From Archegozetes longisetosus (lineage: Eukaryota; Arthropoda; Arachnida; Sarcoptiformes; Trhypochthoniidae): a stretch of 64,000 nt of DNA. This document shows positions 15,501 through 26,717 of the stretch, piece by piece; within the stretch, counting starts at the first letter, position 1; every line of letters begins with the position of its first letter. The notes beneath the pieces were generated by a model. That model saw only the letters and a list, made by a program, of their open reading frames with translations, was not told where the DNA came from and did no database searches. Made by a program: the position numbers and the translations under genes. The stretch spans positions 682,001 to 746,000 of the forward strand of contig JAEMBT020000008.1 in assembly GCA_018873245.2 (NCBI GenBank), read 5' to 3'.

Positions 15501-18150
15501 TTATTCTCTATAGTTATTTATCGTTTAGTAGTATTGCCAGATATGTCCTTTGTTTGACCCTTTGCCTTGTTGTGTTATATCTGATTTATCAAATTAGTTG
15601 TAGGAATTGTTGGCCCAGTAAAACTTATCTTAAACATTCTATATAAATGCCATTCCTTCAATAATAACAGAGTTTGTGCATTGCATTCAATGTGAAGATG
15701 TATGTATAAGTCTTCAGGCCTACCGCACCATCGAATTGCATTTGATGTATTCTCTATTTCTCCTCTGAGAATACTTGCAATGCGTTGCGATCGTCTAATT
15801 TGGACAATCAGTGAATGGGTCCACAAATCCGGAAATTGTGCGACGAGAATGAGATGAATCGCTAACTCATCTATGGATGAGATAAACTGCATCTCACATA
15901 TTGATAGGCTGTGTATATGCCTTCATATTTTACCTAATAATATATTATTTCCGGCCACAAGTTTTATGTAATAGTAAGTCATTATATGGGTACAAGAATA
16001 GTGAAGAAGCTTTGTATTTGTTGTTTTTTTTACAAACCATCCAAACAAAGCGCTATTTTAATTAACTTGAATGAAATTCAATCAAAATAGAGTTAATGAA
16101 AAAACACCAGACATATTGTTATTTTTGTGCAACTTGTTACTTAATATCCATATGAAAATATTTATTTAATGCATTTATCCCGAAGATATACCTTTATGCG
16201 TTTTGAAGAGTTTTATCAATTTGTGCATTATTCAAATGGTATCACACTTATGAGTAGTAAAGTTTGAATTGAACGCATTGCTTTTAGTTAACACAACATC
16301 GTTATGCTTTTCCAACAATAACATTGAGAACACCTTCAACTCGACGCTTTGCTTATCTAATTTGCCTCAGGGTTAAGGCATTTGATAAAACATTGAATTA
16401 CCGTTTCAACAAGACTAACGGTTTTGATACGCTTATGGAATAACTTGTTGTATAAAATGTATATTTATATACACACCAGTAGTGGTTCTACTACTCTAAG
16501 TAAAGTTCAGTTATCACAAAATGTATGTAATATTGTGTTTCAGCAAAAATTCTTCACTCAAAGTCTATTTTTCTAGAAACACTTGCGCGAAAAAACATTT
16601 TATAGAGATATTTCATGATCACTTTGACATCTCATTTCAAAACAAATTCTTTTATATGGCCTACACGTACTGATCATTTCTTTTCTTTTGATCCGTTAAC
16701 TTATAACAAGCCGTATATTGTTGTAATGTATAGATTGACGTTAACGTATATTAGTGGATGTTGACCAGTAATGCTTATTTGGCAGTGAAACTCATGATAA
16801 TTACCTAAAACCCTATACAGTCACAGCGAGAGAGTGCCCACATATTCGCATCTTGCTCGGCATCACATTCTCATATCTAAATATCGGGCACACATTGGGC
16901 TTCAAACCATTCAAAGTGATCAATCTTTATTACATCAGAGAAAGAGAGAGACTTTCAGACACTGTAATATGATTCAAACCTGGGATGATATATCTGTATA
17001 TGGATGAACGCGTCTTTGAATACAAATCCAATAATAGCGTGTGCATTGTGTCTATGAATATTGACCAGCAAAGGGGGAGTTTGGCGTCAATTTATTCTGA
17101 TTTTCCTAGACCTTTTTACATACAAGCTATTCTTCGATATCTCTAAATAATATCAAGACATGAGCGAGATCTACTACTATGCAACTTATTTTTTAGGAAC
17201 TCTTTTTTAGCTATTAAATAACAGATTCATGTTTCAAAGTCTGTTCGTTACTTATTCTGAAATTGCCAACAGTGAGCTCTCGGATTCTTAAATTTAATGC
17301 CTAATAATACTGTTGGTGTTCGCGTTATCCTACACACTAATAGGATTTTCATGTTTGACAAATTCATAGAGAAACCATCATAGAGTTAGTGATAAAATAA
17401 ATGCTATTAGCTTTTCATATAACAGAGGTTTTTCTAAATGCTAGCTTTTGCATTATGAATGATAAGCTTATATTTGAGTAACGTATCATAAATTTATAGG
17501 CCATTCATAGAATTGAAGATGGAGATGGTCGGCAACCGTGTATAATTACTAATATGTTATGCCATTTGTTTCGCCGCCAATGCTATATCACGATGACTTA
17601 GCAGTAAAAAACTGTTTATAGCCATGAATGTGCACAAAAGGCAACTTTCTGTGAGATTTATTTATCATACAACTTACTGAGAATATAACTTTATTACTTG
17701 TTAAGCAAGTTTCATAATAATTTCACTTTTCATTTTTTATTGATCATTAATAAGACGAATATGCCTATAGAGCAGTGCATTAAATGGGAATCATGTGCAT
17801 TAGCTTAATGCTAACAGACTTGTTTGGATGTCTTCTATCAAAGCAGTAGCGATAGTGATTGCATTTATACGCAATGATGCTTTGAATTAAATTGTTCCGT
17901 TGGGTCTCACCAGTTAGTAAGCATCTACAGTTAGGCTTTAGTTGACATGCAACCCGATGCGATACGACTTGTTGGGTCATCTACACCATCGCTTCGTCAA
18001 ATCTTACAAATAAAACTTTATATCGATCTGATAGAAGGGTTGACCAAATCCTGTGAGAATTTCTCATCTTGTCTTTCAGCATAAGGCTTTTCTGCTTCTA
18101 TTCGACTTTCATAAAACAACTGTTTTATAGTCTGTCACTTTACTTCTCAG
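12513..18150. other. gene-free stretch upstream of the sarcoglycan gene
   Basis: No gene recognised. A 105-codon reverse-strand frame (15,575-15,892) stands out as less AT-rich and tryptophan-containing but matches nothing I know. A pocket at about 16,810-17,080 has more G and C than its surroundings and GAGA-like runs. It could be a promoter or 5' non-coding exon for the sarcoglycan gene, because a good splice acceptor sits just before that gene's start codon. Confidence 0.5.
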
Positions 18151-18170
18151 GTTATAAATCATAAGCGATC

Positions 18171-21022
18171 ATGAAGAAGAAGAAAAGCGCTAAAGAAGTT
18201 GAACCAAAACAACTACTTTTGTCAACAGATAATTACTGTGATAGACTCAGACAATCACAATATTCCGATCAATTTGACCGCTCCGATGATCACGAATGCA
18301 AAATTGGAATATATGGTTGGAGAAAGAAATTTTTGTATATTTTGATTATATTAATCGCAGCGTTGGTTATTCTTAATGCAGCCCTAACTCTTTGGATCAT
18401 TGCAATGCTTAACTTTTCTTTGGTATGAAATCAATTGATTCATAGAGTTATATTAATTATTTAAATCTTTATTAGTATGGACTAGGTAACATGAAAGTCC
18501 ATTCTGATGGTTTGACATTAAGTGGAAATGCTTTTATTGATGATCAGTTGTTTGCCACTTCAATCAACTCTAGAAAGGTATCAATTTTCAACACATTAAA
18601 TCCCTTTCGATCACTTTTTTACTTTAGTCATTTGTATGGCAATCTTTCAAGACTAACTAATTGTTTGCTCAGCAATTGTCAGATCATTACATGGTTAATC
18701 AGTTTTACACAGACTGTTCGAAATGCTCCAACTGAAAAATCATTAAAAACCTACCTTTAAGAGATAATTTTATATAACTTTCCTTCTTATAAATCGATAG
18801 TCTTAAAATCTTTCTATTCAAATACGAACTTAGTTTGCATTATTTAAAAGCTCGATCTGAGAATATAAGTATAAATGCATAGCAGAAACCTATGGCATAC
18901 GAGCAGTTACTCAAATGAAGTTATGAGTGTTGATGGATAGTTTTCTATTATTGTACTTTTAAAAATGAATCTAATTGTGTCGACGAAATACATTTGACGC
19001 ACTCATTAACGATCATATCAGGCTTGATAAGTGCGTCAAGCTCTGTTTTGATTATTTTTTTAGAATATTAAGTTTCGAATATAATTTAAGCCAATAGAAA
19101 AATGCATGTGCCCCTCAGCCAGTCAATTAATTACCTTCATTTATGAAAAAGTAAATTAGTTTATTAGTTATTTTTTAATTATGGATAACTTCGGTTTCAC
19201 AAGTTTAAAACAACCTGAAAATATAGATTTTTCGTAAAGTGTCGTAGAATGTTTGAATTTTAGACTGCTATTTGAAAACTATGAAAAGAGTTTTTCAGGT
19301 TCTCAATAAGACCTTTGAATTAACGAAACCATGTTATAAAAGAACAAAATACTTCTTTCCTGATCAAAGCACTGGAATAAGAGTTATAATTGAACGTAAT
19401 AAAAGAGAGCCATACTAATTAGCAAGTACTAAAAGAGCAAAAATTTTTAATTTGATTTAATTATGCCATTAACAAGCATGTTACCAGCTTAAAGTATTCG
19501 AATATAGTTGAAAAGACATGTTCTCCGGGTATAAACCCATTGAGTGTGATACTCTCTACTTTGCTATAAGTGATGCATATTTTTCAGAAGTGTGTCATTT
19601 AATTGATGTTTTCAAAGGTAGCCTAACTCAGTGTACACAAATTAATTATACTAATAAACTAAAATATATGAGAAAGCGATATCGTAATCAACTTCTGCTC
19701 GTACCTTATTTTTTAAACTAATTAGTCTATCTAAATGTAAATTCTAGAATTTTTTCTTACATGTTTTATGTGTATTTGATTGATACCTATCGTAATGAAT
19801 GATCAAGATTTGTTAGGGTTAATCAACCAGATATAACGAGTCATAAACTCAATCAAATGGATTTGAAAACTGTAGTTTAGGATGTTTTGACGACTAAGTA
19901 TAGCACCAATCAAAAGATTATCGAAGCCTCACCAAAATGGTTTGCTTCGGCTCAAGAATATAATCCATCAAAAATTATACTTACATTGCGATTTAGACCT
20001 CAATATTTGAAAGTTTGAAGCTTGAAAAATGTTTTTGATTATATGAGTAAGACATAGAGTTTTGTTCACTTAAGTGAATCATGTAAAGCATTCGCTTCGA
20101 AAATCTATGCAAATATTCTTTTACTTAAATACCATTTTCTATGCACCAAATCTTACGTCAAGTTCTATTCAAAGATAAATTATGGTGTATCATAGAGTGT
20201 ATGGTGTATCCTTTAGATTAAATCATCAATTTTTAAAGTCGATTAAAGTTTTCTCTATTAATAGGGTGACAGTTTAAAGATTCAATCGAATGAGAATTTG
20301 ACTTTGTTTGCGAGGAGTAATGACGGAAACATTGTTAATAAAATTTTAATCGGAAACTCGAAATTAAGTGCGATATCTAATGATTTCCGTATAAAAGGAC
20401 AAAACGGGCAGTTATTGTTCGGGGTCGACGATAAAAAAGTGACGATAGCAACAGACACTCTCAAAGTTGACAGTAAGTCATTAACAAAAATTATATGTCA
20501 TTTTAGTAATTAATTAATTTAGTTATTAAAGTCTTAGTTTTTATAATTAATGTAATTAATCATTTGAAGACTCCGGAGGATTAAGATTCTCGGGATCCAT
20601 TCAGACGCCACTGATTCAAGCGAACGCTTATGAAGAACTGAAATTGATTTCACCACAGAGGAGAATTCAAGTTAAGGCACCGATGAGTATAGCAATGGAA
20701 ACAAGACTCGGAGATTTCTCAGCCATCTGTTTAAAAGATTTACGACTGAAGTCAAAACAGGGAAAAGTATTGTTTATTAGCATAACATTAGACACACACC
20801 GTTTCTAACAAACAATTCTTCTTTCCTATTCAGATAACTTTGGAATCATCAGATATACAGCTAAGGAATCTGAAAGCAGCATTACCGACAAAAACAAATA
20901 AAGCAAAATTATATCCAAATGTATATCAATTGTGTGTTTGTGCTGATAGCGGAAAGGTTTTTATTGCAGCAGCAGATAAGGAGTGCGCTGCAGATGAAAC
21001 AATTTGTGGGCCAACACCATAG
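18171..21022 (+). CDS. delta/gamma-sarcoglycan (sarcoglycan complex subunit)
   Basis: Five exons: 18171-18422, 18476-18577, 20265-20472, 20570-20766 and 20834-21022, giving 315 residues (vertebrate SGCD and SGCG are about 290). Sarcoglycans are type II membrane glycoproteins of the dystrophin-glycoprotein complex that stabilise the muscle sarcolemma. Visible: a cytoplasmic N-terminus rich in Lys; one membrane helix at about residues 54-80; the family junction after it (NFSLYGLGNMK); the core GQNGQLLFG; and the C-terminal cysteine motif (C287, C289, C304, C311). All junctions keep frame. The start ATG lies 20 bases after a pyrimidine-rich acceptor (ctcag at 18,146-18,150), so a 5' non-coding exon probably lies upstream. 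Intron 2 (1.7 kb) is far longer than the others. Invertebrates usually have one gene ancestral to delta, gamma and zeta, so I do not separate them. Confidence 0.93.
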
Positions 21023-21580
21023 TTCGATAGCTTTAACTATGATAATGCTTTAATACCCTAATTATAAATCCTTACGTCTGCAATTCTTTAATTCGTTTTT
21101 CCCTTCTTATCTATTTTTGTATATCATGACTCGTCCATCGAATATAACTTTTTGAAAAGCTTTCAATTTTTATAATTCTTACTTGAATTGACTAAAAGCA
21201 AAACTCGACTCTATCCATTTCTGACTGATCAAATTAAATATTTTGTAGACCTTATAATCAAAATTGTTTCCATTAAACTGTTGTAATTCTAGTCAATATT
21301 ATCTCTTTTATTTTAATGCAAACATTGTTTGGTTTTAAAATGAAAATCTCAGGTTATGTCTGAACCAGTACCATGACGTTTCTCTCTTTCAAACAAAAGG
21401 ATGGAGGTGCGTTTCAATCGCTACCTTGGCTCTTAACTTTTGCATTATAGCATAAAAATCTGTATAGCTTTTCAATATTTATCAAGCTTATTGCAAAATA
21501 TCGGTTCTTTTAATCCTTTTACTAGCATTTAATATACTAAGGAAGGAAGAATTGAGTGCCTAAGGAACTATCCTTCGGTC
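21023..21580. other. 3' flank of the sarcoglycan gene
   Basis: AT-rich sequence with no gene. It should hold the 3' untranslated region; I see no clear canonical AATAAA close to the stop codon, only weaker variants such as ATTAAA near 21,233. Confidence 0.45.
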
Positions 21581-21614
21581 TTCCTCTATTTGAAGGAACC
21601 TTCAAATAGAGGAA
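21581..21614. repeat. perfect 16-bp inverted repeat with 2-base spacer
   Basis: The arms TTCCTCTATTTGAAGG and CCTTCAAATAGAGGAA are exact reverse complements separated by AA, so the DNA can form a cruciform and RNA from either strand a tight hairpin. GGAAGGAA-type purine tracts lie on both sides (21,541 and about 21,630). No gene is attached. Confidence 0.95.
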
Positions 21615-21851
21615 TCTTAGAAATCTGAAGGAAGGAAAATGGTTCCTTATACGTTGTCACTATCATTTGTTTCTTTCCATTTGTCCTCTTACTCGGCTGA
21701 AGAAGGAGACTTGAAGGGACTTCAAGAGAGTAGGGATATATTCTTACACATAAAACTAGTTCATGAGTTATTATCACATGTTTATGAGATTCTCAATATT
21801 AATCTTAATGATGTATCACTTTTATTTTTGAGTAAAGTTCATACCACTTAT

Positions 21852-21854
<3 letters not shown>

Positions 21855-21916
<62 letters not shown>
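21855..21916. repeat. (GA)31 microsatellite
   Basis: Sixty-two uninterrupted bases of GA, the longest simple repeat in the window. It lies between the sarcoglycan and FRMD4 genes. A forward frame through it encodes an Arg-Glu run and is not a gene. Confidence 0.97.
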
Positions 21917-21918
<2 letters not shown>

Positions 21919-24900
21919 ATAATCATCCATTTATTTTTATAGATTTCTAAATAGTCTTTTCAACTAAAAGTATGTCGATTTCCAAATTATAACTTTCGAG
22001 TTTTTTCTCAAACTAACTAAGTTTTAGGTAGCTTTAACTTCACTAAAAGCCTATTGTCACTACAAGCACCTTCAATAATATCTTGAAATGTGAACTCAAA
22101 AATTTGGGTTAATTGGAACATTAGATTAGGATTTGTCGGAGCTTTACATTTGGTATGAGCTAACGCTCCAGATCTTAAGAACTTTTAGATATATAGTTGA
22201 GGTCGTTTGAATACTCAAATAGAACAACCATTTATTCAAAACTGTAAAAATAACAAAATATATGATGGAAGGTATAAATATGAAAATCTGAAAGTGAAAT
22301 TAACAATATTTCTTTTTCAGCATATTCCTACTCCAAACTCATTGATAATTGAGGTGTCTTTGACTAATATTATTGTTGTGATCGCATCTGACTAGAATGT
22401 TATATTATTATAACATACTTTACAAAAAGGATAACATCAACTTTCATAAAGCGGTGGATTTATATTTAATCCTAAGTGATTATTACAATTCTTTATCTAA
22501 TTTGACCTTTGTTTGAGCTTCTCTATTCCTATTAACATATCTTTACTGGTATTCGTCATTATCTTTATTGCTCAACAGAATAGAGCATTTGATAATTCTT
22601 GGTTTAAATGTTTTAAGTTCGAAGCTTTTGGTGTTTGTGCAGTCAAATTTTAAATTCGTTAAAATTCTTTTATCCTTGCAAACAGATGTTATTGTTCAAA
22701 AATCTCACTAATCATACATTCAAAGTTTAATATTTTTATAATTCATTATAATATCAAATTTTCTTATCTTACAAATAACACTAATTCGTAAGATTACAAA
22801 AAAGATTCTTTTGCTAATGTCATAAGTTTTGGCTCAACATCTCATTTGTATGACTTTTAAAAATGATATATGAATGGAGTGCTACAGTTTGTTGCACATA
22901 TATTAGAATTTTCTTTTCTAAATTCAGAGTAAGCTTCTGTAGCAAGAATTCAAATGCTTTTATACTGAACAAATAACTAAACTCAAACTCTGGACGCTAG
23001 TTTATATCCCAAGCTTTCTTCAGTTTAAACAATTGAGCCAATTGAAACACTACTTATCAGTAAAGACATGAAAGATATCTATTCACCCACGCATTATATG
23101 CCAAATGTTTAAAGTTTGTTTCCCCAAAATTTGCCCTAATTATGTCAATGCCTTTACAGCCTATCAATATTCTAACACAATCAATCAATGACTGGCGTTA
23201 TTATTGTGGATCAGTCGGTAAAATATGTTTATGCTACCTTTCGTTTATAAAAGCAGTATTGAAGACAGGGAACGAAATGTTCTCATACCTCACATAATTT
23301 GTGAATAAATACATATATTTCATGGCTTTAGTTATCGGGTTCACTAAATGCATATTTGACTGTTGACAACACATGTTGAACTAATTAAACTTTGATTGGT
23401 CTGAGTAGAAATTTGCACTGATTTTTATTATCTAAACTGATGAAATTAATTAACTGAAAAATTTTCTAAAAGTTAATACTACTTCTCACTTACTTGAAAG
23501 CTAAATCCAATACTAGAAATCACATTTCAGATGCATTTGTACTATTTTAAGCTCTTTGGGAACTCTGGAAAACTTTGTGTAACTGTGAGATAATTACTTA
23601 AACTCATTTGATTAAGAGTTCTACTTTTTATATTGATTGAAAAGAACACACTAAAATGGGCCAAATCTAGAAGATAAGTGTTCGACACTTTTTCATGACT
23701 GCAGGAAATGTTAGAAATGTAACTTTGAATTATCATAGAATTCAGATATCATTAACGAGCAATAAATTATATTAATTAAGGTCACATAAATCGTAGCTTC
23801 AAAAGTTTTGCATCAGTTTCTCAACCTGTTTCCAACTCTAAAAAATTAAAACTGATATGTTTTCAACAATTCTCACATAAGATATTATATATGATATGCT
23901 ATTTATAACATTTGGTAACATTTAATTAGTAAGATTTGGGAATAATATTCAACTAGATTGTGGAAACGCAAAAGAGAGTGAATTGCGTGAAAGTTTGCAT
24001 TTGTGAATGAAATAATTTACTACTGAAGTATGCGTAGTAACGCAAAGATGATTAATGTGAAAAATGATATTTAAAACAATGCTAAAGTCAGTTGCCTTAG
24101 GCGTTACATAAGATTGACTGATTAAGAATTACGCTTCCGTTACAGTACTAGACATTAAGACGACTCAACCTACAGTTCAATTTTTAGGCGGCTAATAGTC
24201 CAAGTTTAGACTTGATTGTCAAGGTTTATAAGTGAATCCCAGGGAAAGAGTAGACTTGACCCCAACATCAATTGTTGATCTTCCCACCATTAAAACTACA
24301 GTTAAGCATTTCAAAACTGTTAAGACAAGATCAGATAAAAATGTTCTCTGCATTAGAGCATTAATATTCATGATAAATTGGCACCACAGTGACACAAATT
24401 AATAAACATTAGATAAAAAAACGTTGAGTGTTAAGTATAGTGCCATAATTACTCAGTCACATTAATAGATAAATCTATTTACGACTATTCAATATTAATA
24501 TAACATAAACCGTATTTTTATCATGCATTTTATCACAAGTATTTATTAACTCAACATTCCATTAATATTTGAGCTTTATTACACATATTATGAATAATAA
24601 GATGAATTGTTCAATTAAAACGATTAAATTTAGAGTGGAGTAAAAATAAGTTATCATTATAGAGAACAAGAAGTCTTCAAACAGTTGATGAGAATGCGTT
24701 GTATGACTTATTCTAGTGAAAATCTCATATCTTTAAAGACAACACTCTTTATTAAACTTATCGACAACTTCCTAATGAAAATAGGATTGGTTTTAGATAA
24801 AACAGAAATACGATAAGACTTAATTTTGGATATAAAAAAGTTGTGATATGATACAAATAGTTTCACATGAGGGCAACACTTGTCGTTCGACTCGTCAATG

Positions 24901-26717
24901 CGCTGGAATTTCTTACGTCACAGCGTATTGAACACAAAAAACACGTTATTTGGCGCTCAGGAATGAATAACTAGTGAAAGAGCGTAAACTATGGCTTCAA
25001 TGCATTGAAAATATTTGTAGTGTTTTATCATTATTTGTGTTCAATTCATGTTTATTTTCATTCATTTGATTGTCAATTTTTACAACCCTAAGTGTCAAAT
25101 ATTTATTTATTAATAATTGAATTCATTAATTGTTGTCATTATGTGGACTAAAGTTTATTTAATCGATGAGATTCATAATAAATGATTAAATTATTGCTAA
25201 ATAAGGTTTGTTTAAGAAATGTATTTCTCTATCGATAAGTAATACAAAGATATCTATAGTTTATCTCTCAATACAAAGTGTTTGTTTCATATGAAAAAGT
25301 GTAGTGAGGGACCAATAGTGTGATTCAACTTGACTGAGCTTCACTGTCCAAATATTTTGCAGCTTTTCTACCTATACTTATATTACTCACTCATTTCTAT
25401 GTAATTGTTTTGTTTTTTGTTTCAGTTATTATTGCATTTCTTTTTTACATGTAATGAAACTGTTTATCATTTGTTTGAATCTGAATGAAATGCTCGCAAT
25501 GCTTTCAGAATACATTCAGAGATATTTAACTCATTCTTTGCTTTTTATCGAAAATGTGATCAAAAAATGCTTTATATTTAAAAGCGTGTATTAAATGTAA
25601 TTTCGTGACTCGAATTTGCAATTTTCTAAAAATGAATAATTTTTATAAGCAAATCTAAACTGACTTTTGAACAATTGTTTTATCTTAAGGTAAAATTGAA
25701 GTTCAATTACTTATAAAATGTTTTCGCACTTTTCATGTCTTAAGAAATGCATTTTTTAAAACTCGTTTTAATAATTGAAATTCGAAACTTTCAAATTCAA
25801 CTTTCAATAGAAACTGAATAACAACAAAAAGCTTTAAGAATCGATTCAAATGTTTTCTTTCCTAATAATCACGAATTCGTAGCTGATCAAAACTTTTTAT
25901 CATTGCTTTTAAGATATTTTAAGCAGTTTTTCTTAAGTATCATATCATTGAACAAAACTGATGATGAGTTGAATGATCAAAATTTGTTTGGCAAAAATTT
26001 GAACGCTTATGTTCTTTCGTTCAAACTAATATAATATCTCATCATATCTTATATGATGAGAGAAAATATAAGATTGAAAAAAATATAAAAATAGTTTGTA
26101 TAGAGGGAAATGCTAAAAGTAAACGATTATTATTATGATTGCCTTAGAGTGACGCTAAAGGGAGAGATTTTTTCCCAATAAGTGATAATCTTTTAAAACC
26201 GGCTAATAATTGAACGGTTAATATCTTTTTATATTATATAATCTGGCGAAAAAAGCTGAACAAAACTAATGAAAAGCAAGCGATAAAACAGGATTTCCTC
26301 GACTCTAATTTCCTGACTTAGACTGGAGTAGAGATAGCGATGACATTAAGTTTTAATTTGCCAATTGAAAGACAACGCTTTTTCACGTTTACTGTTGATG
26401 TCAAACTCATATATTGTCACTCGATCGCAATGACACTCACTCTGCTGTCATTTTAATGCTAATACAAAGTGAGAAAACTTCATTTAAATGACAACTTGAT
26501 TATTAATTAAGGAACAGTTGACTGAGTTGCTTTGCTTAAATTCATAATTAATAACTAATGTCTTAGTAAATGTTTGTCTAACATTTAATGACTATCTTTC
26601 TCTTTCAATTATCTCTATTCGTGTTTTATTACTATTTTATCGTCTGCAATATTAGCATAAAGTTCACTCATTTTTTATCGTTATCTTTCTTAATAATTGC
26701 AATCTTTATATCTTCAG
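21917..26717. other. intergenic or 5' intronic region before FRMD4
   Basis: No gene recognised. The first identified FRMD4 exon begins exactly at a splice acceptor, so an upstream non-coding or short coding exon of that gene probably lies somewhere here. A less AT-rich patch near 24,870-24,980 contains TTACGTCA (24,913-24,920), a CRE-like octamer. An 11-bp-arm hairpin occurs at 26,037-26,061. Confidence 0.5.

Noticed and set aside
21639-21950. 103-codon forward frame ending in an Arg-Glu run
   Set aside because: The run is the (GA)31 microsatellite; the preceding part has no family features or splice context.
26037-26061. 11-bp-arm hairpin with 3-base loop
   Set aside because: It is very AT-rich and such hairpins are expected by chance in this composition; noted only in the regional entry.
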